In this document: positions 56,928 to 64,000 of the stretch, one piece after another | How positions within the stretch are numbered: position 1 is the first letter of the stretch | Layout of the letters: every line of letters starts with the position of its first letter | From: Siphonodentalium dalli | Taxonomy: Eukaryota; Mollusca; Scaphopoda; Gadilida; Siphonodentaliidae | Direction of reading: 5' to 3' | DNA length: 64,000 nucleotides | Assembly: GCA_032622095.1 (NCBI GenBank) | Contig: CP136066.1 | Span: 197,958,816-198,022,815 of the forward strand | Position numbers and translations under genes: made by a program | The notes under the pieces: model-generated | The model's input: the letters and a program-made list of their open reading frames with translations, nothing else | Databases searched by the model: none | What the model was told of the DNA's origin: nothing

Positions 56928-59900
56928 CTATTATATATTTTGGAAGATCTGTGTGTCTGTGTGTGTGTCTGTGTGTGTGTTCGCGATGAACTCGAAAACG
57001 GCCCAACCGATTTCGATGAAACTTGGTATGTGGGGGTATTTTCGGCCGGGGACGAACATAGGCCTATTAATTTGTCCGTGCGACGCCACCTTGACCTTGA
57101 AATCGGGTCATTTCAAGGTCAAACGCCCGAATATCACGGGATTTCGATGAAACTTGGTATGTGGGGGTACTTTCTTATGGCGAGTCTCATAAGCATATTC
57201 ATTTGCCCGTGCGACGTGACCTTGACCTTGAAATCGGGTAACTTCAAGGTCAAATCGCCAATTTTGATGGGATTTCGACGAAATTTGATACGTGGGGTTA
57301 CTTTTGTCCACTGATTGTTTTGACGGGTCCAATCGTGACCCCGACCTGAGCTTGACCTTCAAAATTATCAATTCAAGGTCAAATCGGGTAAAACCGGATG
57401 GATTTCGACGGGCACGTTTGTCGGGTACTTTTGTCCGGGCAGTGTTTTTGGACTGGTAAAATCGTGACCCCACTTGACCTTGACCTTCAAAATGGAAAAT
57501 TCAAGGTCAAAGCCCGGACGAAGTCGGGTAACCTTCTAGTCTATTATATATTTTGGAAGATCTGTCTGTCTGTCTGTCTGTGTGTGTGTTCGCGATGAAC
57601 TCGAAAACGTCCCACCCGATTTCGATGAAACTTGGTATGTGGGGGTATTTTCGGCCGGGGACGAACATAGGCATACTAATTTGTCCGTGCGACATGACCT
57701 TGACCTTGAAATCGGGTCATTTCAAGGTCAAACGCCCGAATATCACGGGATTTCGATGAAACTTGGTATGTGGGGGTACTTTCTTGTGGCGAGTCTCATA
57801 AGCATATTCATTTGTCCGTGCAACGTGACCTTGACCTTGAAATCGGGTCATTTCAAGGTCAAACGCCCGAATATCACGGGATTTTGATGAAACTTGGTAT
57901 GTGGGGGTACTTTCTTATGGCGAGTCTTATAAGCATATTCATTTGCCCGTGCGACGTGACCTTGAAATCGGGTAACTTCAAGGTCAAATCGCCAATTTTG
58001 ATGGGATTTCGACGAAATTTGATACGTGGGGTTACTTTTGTCCACTGGGTGTTTTGGACGGGTCAAATCGTGACCCCGACCTGACCTTGACCTTCAAAAT
58101 GATCAATTCAAGGTCAAATCGGGTAAAACCGGATGGATTTCGACGGGCACGTTTGTCGGGTACTTTTGTCCGGGCAGTGTTTTTGGACTGGTCAAATCGT
58201 GACCCCACTTGACCTTGACCTTCAAAATAGACAATTCAAGGTCAAAGCCCGGACGAAGTCGGGTCACCTTCTAGTATTATATATATATGCGGGATTATTT
58301 TTGGAGAGCTCTATCGCTCGACTGAGAAAAAATAGTTTTTCTAAGAGCAGAATTTTATGTGTGAAAACTGGGGCTTTTTTCCGGCGTGATTTGTTCATGA
58401 ACGACTATTCTGGAACAGGCTAATTTGAACCCGTTTTGGACTCTGGACTCCACAAAAGTCGACTCCGTTTCGTGTGTAACATAACGGGAACGTTGTGAAT
58501 CAGTATTTGAATAAGACGTGATGAAAGTTACGGCCGCGTCTTTGATACGGAGTATATCTATTATATATTTTGGAAGATCTGTGTGTCTGTGTGTCTGTGT
58601 GTCTGTGTGTGTGTTCGCGATGAACTCGAAAACGTCCCAACCGATTTCGATGAAACTTGGTATGTGGGGGTATTTTCGGCCAGGGACGAACATAGGCATA
58701 TTAATTTGTCCGTGCGACGTCACCTTGACCTTGAAATCGGGTCATTTCAAGGTCAAACGCCCGAATATCACGGGATTTCGATGAAACTTGGTATGTGGGG
58801 GTACTTTCTTATGGCGAGTCTCATAAGCATATTCATTTGCCCGTGCGACGTGACCTTGACCTTGAAATCGGGTAACTTCAAGGTCAAATCGCCAATTTTG
58901 ATGGGATTTCGACGAAATTTGATACGTTGGGTTACTTTTGTTCACCGATTGTTTTGGACGGGTCCAATCGTGACCCCGACCAGACCTTGACCTTCAAAAT
59001 GATCAATTCAAGGTCAAATCGGGTAAAACCGGATGGATTTCGACGGGCACGTTTGTCGGGTACTTTTGTCCGGGCAGTGTTTTGGACTGGTCAAATCGTT
59101 ACCCCACTTGACCTTGACCTTCAAAATGGACAATTCAAGGTCAAAGCCCGGACGAAGTCGGGTCACATTCTAGTCTATTATATATTTTGGAAGATCTGTG
59201 TGTCTGTGTGTCTGTGTGTCTGTGTGTGTGTTCGCGATGAACTCGAAAACGTCCCAACCGATTTCGATGAAACTTGGTATGTGGGGGTATTTTCGCCCGG
59301 GGACGAACATAGGCATATTAATTTGTCCGTGCAACGTCACCTTGACCTTGAAATCGGGTCATTTCAAGGTCAAACGCCCGAATATCACGGGATTTCGATA
59401 AAACTTGGTATGTGGGGGTACTTTCTTATGGCGAGTCTCATAAGGATATTCATTTGCCCGTGCGACGTGACCTTGACCTTGAAATCGGGTAACTTCAAGG
59501 TCAAATCGCCAATTTTGATGGGATTTCGACGAAATTTGATACGTTGGGTTACTTTTGTTCACCGATTGTTTTGGACGGGTCCAATCGTGACCCCGACCAG
59601 ACCTTGACCTTCAAAATGATCAATTCAAGGTCAAATCGGGTAAAACCGGATGGATTTCGACGGGCACGTTTGTCGGGTACTTTTGTCCGGGCAGTGTTTT
59701 GGACTGGTCAAATCGTTACCCCACTTGACCTTGACCTTCAAAATGGACAATTCAAGGTCAAAGCCCGGACGAAGTCGGGTCACCTTCTAGTTATATATAT
59801 AAAGGATTATTTTGGGAGAACTCTTTCGCTTGACTGAGAGAAAATAGCTTTTTCTGAGTGCCAAATTTTAGGTGAAAATTATTTTAGATTTTTATGAGAA

Positions 59901-60060
59901 AAGAAAATGAAGGTCGATTCGAAAAGGACAAGAGTCCCCGTTTAGTGTGTGGCACGAGGCGAGCAGTGACGAATGAGTATTTGAGATGGTGAAAGAAACG
60001 GCCGGCATTGTTTCGCATCTACTCGGAGTTTATCTCGAAAGTAATATATTAAATATTGGG
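56928..60060. repeat. Four-unit tandem array rich in AGGTCA half-sites
   Basis: Units start CTATTATATATTTTGGAAGA at 56928, 57541, 58558 and 59175 (613, 735, 617 and 616 bp). Each has a (TG/TCTG)n tract, then modules of GATTTCGATGAAACTTGGTA, and repeated TGACCTTGACCTTGAAATCG followed by TTTCAAGGTCAAA. Unit 2 has one extra module. Spacers after units 2 and 4 (58276-58557 and 59791-60060) are homologous, both beginning with GGATTATTTTxGGAGA, so a two-unit-plus-spacer block was duplicated. Open frames are by-products. Confidence 0.9.
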
Positions 60061-61047
60061 GTATGCGAGAATATATTAGATGTAGGGCCAACTTTCCAAA
60101 TGTTTATGTAAACAACAGCCATGTGCACGGAAGAGAGCGTTCCGTGTTTGTGTATTCCGCATATGGCAGATATAAAGAGCGTATATGTTTTTCACTTTAG
60201 TTGGCAAAATGCATCTGTCTCCGGCGAGAGTTAATTCAAGTTGCTCAATATTTATAAGACACACTTTCAAGCATGACTGAAATATTCATCTTGAAATGTT
60301 GGGAAATGAGAGTGGTGACATTTTAGATTTAATCGAGATAATATGTCGTGTATTATACGCTTGCCATTACAAATTGTCAACATCGATGGGATAATTAGAT
60401 CAGATACATGGAGGCACGGACTCATTATGAGTGTTCATTGAACGAGTTCTCATTTCTTATCGAAAATAGGGTCATATAGAACTTATTTCAAAAACACAAA
60501 TATATGTATGCACTGAAAAAAAAGAGTAGAATCTGTCTGTCTGTCCGGATTTTTCTCTCAGACTGCTAGTCCAATGTCATCCAAATTTGGTGTAGTAAAT
60601 CGGCGTACCATGGCGGAGGTCATAACGGCGTTATTTATTGACTTTTTAAATTGCGATCTAAAATGTTTTTATTAAATAAATAAATAAAAAAAACACACAA
60701 AATAAGCTCACTACTGCCTATTTCAGAACCAAATGGATGTAAATATTTAGGTTCCATATGAACCTATTTGCATATTTCAGAACCTCCAATATGAACACAT
60801 CTCAAGCATTATGTCCAAATGTGAACCTATTTCACTAGGATATATTGAATTAGTTTATTAAATATTATCTATACATACAAAAGTATGGGTATGCCTGTCA
60901 TGTGCGCGTAGCAGGCCCATATATACGACGCTGAATAAAGGCTGTTTCAAGGGAGCCTGTTTCAGCTAGGAAACCAATATATGGATTATTTTAATCGGAA
61001 TTACGCTATATTATGAACCTATATAAGCACAAACGCATCCAGGTGTT
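60061..61047. other. No gene recognised
   Basis: AT-rich. A (CTGT)n tract at 60533-60545 precedes GTCATCCAAATTTGGTG, a phrase common in dispersed non-coding repeats. Phrases of the type GAACCTATTTxxxATATTxC recur at 60745-60845. Confidence 0.5.
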
Positions 61048-61222
61048 TTAAAACCCGGGTTTTAAGACATCATGTCTTCATAAAACCCGAGTTTTTGACA
61101 TCATGGGTCATTAAAACCCGGGGTTTTTTTTACATCTTGGTTCCATAAAACCCGGGTTTTTACACATCCTGTCGTCCTCAACCCCGGATTTTTGAAATCA
61201 TGGGACCCTAAAACCCGTGTTT
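61048..61222. repeat. AAAACCCGGGTTTT minisatellite, left block
   Basis: Five to six degenerate ~34-bp units with the palindrome AAAACCCGGGTTTT and ACATCATGGG spacers. The block 61116-61222 is matched in the same orientation by 61956-62059, so the ~36-bp array between them is bracketed by direct repeats of about 105 bp. Confidence 0.85.
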
Positions 61223-61944
61223 TAGTTATATTATAAGTGGGCGTGGCTGTTGTCAGTGCAGCGTGCATTATAAGTGGGCGTGGCACATTTTCTAATGCAG
61301 CGTGTTATAAGTGGGCGTGGTATTTTTCAGTGCATCGTGTGTTATAAGTGGGCGTGGCACTTTTTAGTGCAGCGTGCGTTATAAGTGGGCGTGACACTTT
61401 TTAGTGCAGGGTGTGTTATAAGTGGGCGTGGCACCTTTTTTATTGTAGCGTGCGTTGTAAGTGGGCGTGTGTTATAAGTGCAGCGTGTGTTATAAGCGGA
61501 CGTGGCACTTTTTCAATGCATCGTGTGTTATAAGTGGGCGTGGCACGTTTTTAATGCAGCGTGTGTTATAAGTGAGCGTGGCACTTTTTAGTGCAGCGTG
61601 TGTTATAAGTGGGCGTGTGTTATAAGTGGGCGTGGCACTTTTTTTTGCAGCGTGTGTTATGAGTGGGCGTGGCACTTTTTCAGTGCAGCGTGTGTTATAA
61701 GTGGGCGTGGCACATTTTCAGTGCGTTGTGTTATAAGTGGGCGTGGCACATTTCCAGTGCAGCGTGTGTTATAAGTGGGCGTGGCACCTTTTGAGTGCAG
61801 CGTGTGTTATAAGTGCAGCGTGTGTTATAAGTGCGGCGTGTGTTATAAGTGGGCGTGGCACATTTTCAGTGCGGCGTGTGTTACAAGTGGGCGTGGCACA
61901 TTTTCAGTGCAGCGTGTGTTATAAGTGGGCGTGTGTTATAAGCG
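61223..61944 (+). repeat. ~36-bp minisatellite (TTATAAGTGGGCGTGGCAC), forward block
   Basis: About twenty units of TTATAAGTGGGCGTGGCAC followed by TTTTTAGTGCAGCGTGTG, with unit-length variants such as GTGCAGCGTGTGTTATAA dimers. GGGCGTGGC is a GC-box (Sp/KLF-like) word. Non-coding. Confidence 0.92.
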
Positions 61945-62060
61945 CATGGGACATTAAAACCCGGGTTTTTTTGACATCATGGTTCCTTAAAACCCGGGTT
62001 TTTATACATACTGTCGTCCTCAACCGCGGTTTTTTGAAGTCATGGGACCTTAAAACCATC
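61945..62060. repeat. AAAACCCGGGTTTT minisatellite, right block
   Basis: Direct repeat of 61105-61222 (shared CTGTCGTCCTCAACC and TGAAxTCATGGGACC). Marks the end of the forward block. Confidence 0.85.
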
Positions 62061-62305
62061 AAGTGGGAAATTTGTTCATACTATTTTTAGATCGAGTTAT
62101 TTCACATGGTATGCGCCGAATGAACGCGAGCCGTAAAGTGTCCCAAATTGATTGTATGTATATATTATATCATATGTATATATTATATATGTTAGTTGAT
62201 AGAAGTGTTTCCAGACAGGAGTCTTCGGTTCATATTCATTAGTTTATACCAAGGAAACTATATAAAACGTGTTATAGTAAGAGATGGACCATCTTTAATT
62301 GGTAG

Positions 62306-62500
62306 AAGCGTGGCACGTTTTTAGTATATCGTGCATTATAAGTGGGAATGGCAATTGTTTAGTGCAGCGTGCGTCATATGCGGGCGTGACACTGTTTAGT
62401 GCAGCGTGCGTTTAAGTGGGCGTGGCACTTTTTAGTGCAGCGTGCGTTATAAGTAGGCGTGGCATAGTTTTAGTGCAGCGTGCGTTATAAGTGGCTTTAT
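62306..62500 (+). repeat. ~36-bp minisatellite, second forward block
   Basis: Five to six units in the same orientation as 61223-61944, separated from them by 245 bp of AT-rich sequence. It ends at GTTATAAGTGGCTTTATTTA. Confidence 0.88.
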
Positions 62501-62504
62501 TTAA

Positions 62505-64000
62505 AAGTGCCACGCCCACATATAACGCACGCTGCACCAACAAAGTTCCACGCTCACTTATAACGCACGCTGCACTAACAAAAAGTGCCACGCCCACTTC
62601 TAACGGACGCTGCACTAAAAAGTGCCACGTCCACTTGTAACGCATGCTGCTCTAAAAACAGCCACGCCCACTTATAACGCACGATGCACTAAAAAAGTGC
62701 CACGCCCATATATAACGCACGCTGCACTAAACAAGTGCCACGCCCACTTATAGCGCACACTGCACCAAAAAAGTGACAGGCCCAATTATAACGCACACTG
62801 CACTAAAATAACGCACGATACACTAAAACAGTGCCACGCCCACTTATAACGCACGATGCACTGAAAAAGTGCCACGGCCTCTTATAACGCACATTGCACT
62901 AAAAAGGGCCCGGCCCACTTATAACGCACACGGCACTAAAAACAGCCACGCCCATTTATAACGCACGCTGCACTAAAAATAGCCACGCCCACTTATAACG
63001 CACGCTGCTCAAAAAATGTGCCAAGCCAACATATAACGCACGCTGCTCTAAAAAAGTGACACACCCACTTATAAAGCACGCTGCAATAAAAACAGCCACG
63101 CCCACTTATAACGCATGCTGCACTAAAAAGTGCCACGCCCACTTATAACACACGCTGCACTAAAACAGCCACATCCATTTATAACGCACGCTGCACTAAG
63201 AAAATGCCACGACCACCTATAACGCCCGCTGCACGAAAAAAGTGCCACGCCCACTTATAGCGCACGCTACACTAAAAAAAGTGCCACGCCCACTTATAAC
63301 GCACGCTGCTCTATAAAGTGCCCGGCCCACTTATAACGCACACTGCACTAAAAAGTGCCAGGCCCACTTATAACGCGCACTGCATTAAATAACGCACGAT
63401 ACACTAAAACGTGCCACGCCCACTTATAACGCACGCTGCACTGAAAAATTGCCACGGCTTCTTATAACGCACATTGCACTAAAAGGGGCCCGGCCAACCT
63501 ATAACGCACACTGCACTCAAAACAGCCACGCCCACTTATAACGCTCGCTGCACTAAAAAAGTGCCATACCCACTAATAGCGCACGCTGCACTAAAAATAG
63601 CCAAGACCACTTTTAACACACACTGCACTAAAAAAGTTCCAAGCCCACATATAACGCACGCTGCTCTAAAAAAGTGACACGCCCACTTATAAAGCACGCT
63701 GCACTAAAACAGCCACGCCCACTTATAACGCACCCTGCAGTAAAATAAGTGTCAGGCCCACGCTGCACTAAAAAGTGCCACGCCAACTGCACTAAAAAAG
63801 TGCCACACCCACTTATAACACACGCTGCACGAAAAACGTGTCACGCCCACTTATAACGCACGCTACACTAAAAAGTGCCACGCCAACAGCACTACAAAAG
63901 TGCCACACCCACTTATAACACACGCTACACTAAAAAACTGCCACGCCCACTTATAACGCACGCTGCACTAAAAAAGTGTCACGCCCACTTATAACCCACG
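62505..64000 (-). repeat. ~36-bp minisatellite, inverted block, continues past window
   Basis: About forty units of GTGCCACGCCCACTTATAAC then GCACGCTGCACTAAAAA, the reverse complement of the forward units. The switch falls in a single step at about 62500, so forward and inverted blocks form a large inverted repeat. Units are more varied here, and larger blocks repeat in the same order (for example CACGATACACTAAAAC then CACGGCxTCTTATAACGCAC near 62815-62895 and 63390-63470), pointing to segmental duplication. Confidence 0.92.

Noticed and set aside
56928-60060. Proteins of 60-226 residues with LDLDL/GTFVR motifs
   Set aside because: The same phrases recur in every module in shifted frames. 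They are translations of the repeat.

Overview
The window is nuclear DNA from an animal, most likely a marine invertebrate. A mollusc or other lophotrochozoan is my guess from the mix of repeats, and it is not proven. The evidence for a metazoan is a CYP3-like cytochrome P450 split by GT-AG introns, non-LTR retrotransposons with APE endonuclease and reverse transcriptase, a tRNA-headed SINE, a Tc1 transposase remnant, and a small secreted-peptide gene made of tiny exons. Host genes are few and the rest is repeats.

Layout, left: 1-2.3 kb is mostly unassigned. Two 3' exons of a minus-strand P450 lie at 2347-2509 and 3250-3387, with a 153-bp hairpin element beside them. From 3604 to 12314 lies an almost perfect 8.7-kb palindrome. 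It is bounded by a 6-bp target duplication (GGTATA), its termini read 5'-AG...CT-3', and each 4.35-kb arm carries a zinc-finger plus A32-like packaging-type ATPase gene. The TSD length, the AG/CT ends and the ATPase all point to a Polinton/Maverick-derived element reduced to one gene and mirrored on itself. At its centre is a GC-rich core with four iterons on each side. It interrupts a short open reading frame that would continue in frame across the empty site.

Layout, middle: 12.9-13.6 kb holds a truncated LINE fragment next to another hairpin. 16.4-17.6 kb is a tandem duplication. A candidate plus-strand secreted peptide precursor lies between 19655 and about 26880 in three or four small exons: signal peptide, a 30-bp exon, then an REKR cleavage site followed by a Ser/Asp-rich peptide with two cysteines. 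A SINE sits in its last long intron. 26.9-30.4 kb is a tandem pair of 1.75-kb elements. 32.7-39.4 kb is a hierarchical array with a 2415-bp higher-order period.

Layout, right: 42-47.8 kb contains smaller duplications, one TIR element built of ACAC/GTGT palindromes, and diverged repeats. 47.8-55.0 kb is a degenerate minus-strand LINE. Its ORF1 carries CCHC knuckles plus an SGNH esterase, its ORF2 carries APE endonuclease and RT. It has been interrupted by a nested L1/Tx1-like 3' fragment and by a 0.7-kb trinucleotide expansion read as poly-aspartate. 56.9-60.1 kb is an array packed with AGGTCA nuclear-receptor half-sites. 61-64 kb is a ~36-bp minisatellite array that reverses orientation near 62.5 kb and runs off the window.

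Most exciting candidate: the palindromic single-gene Polinton-like element. Next are the undescribed peptide precursor, the AGGTCA-rich array and a recurrent TATAAAGAGCGT word. No homology search was possible, so all family names rest on motifs read by eye.
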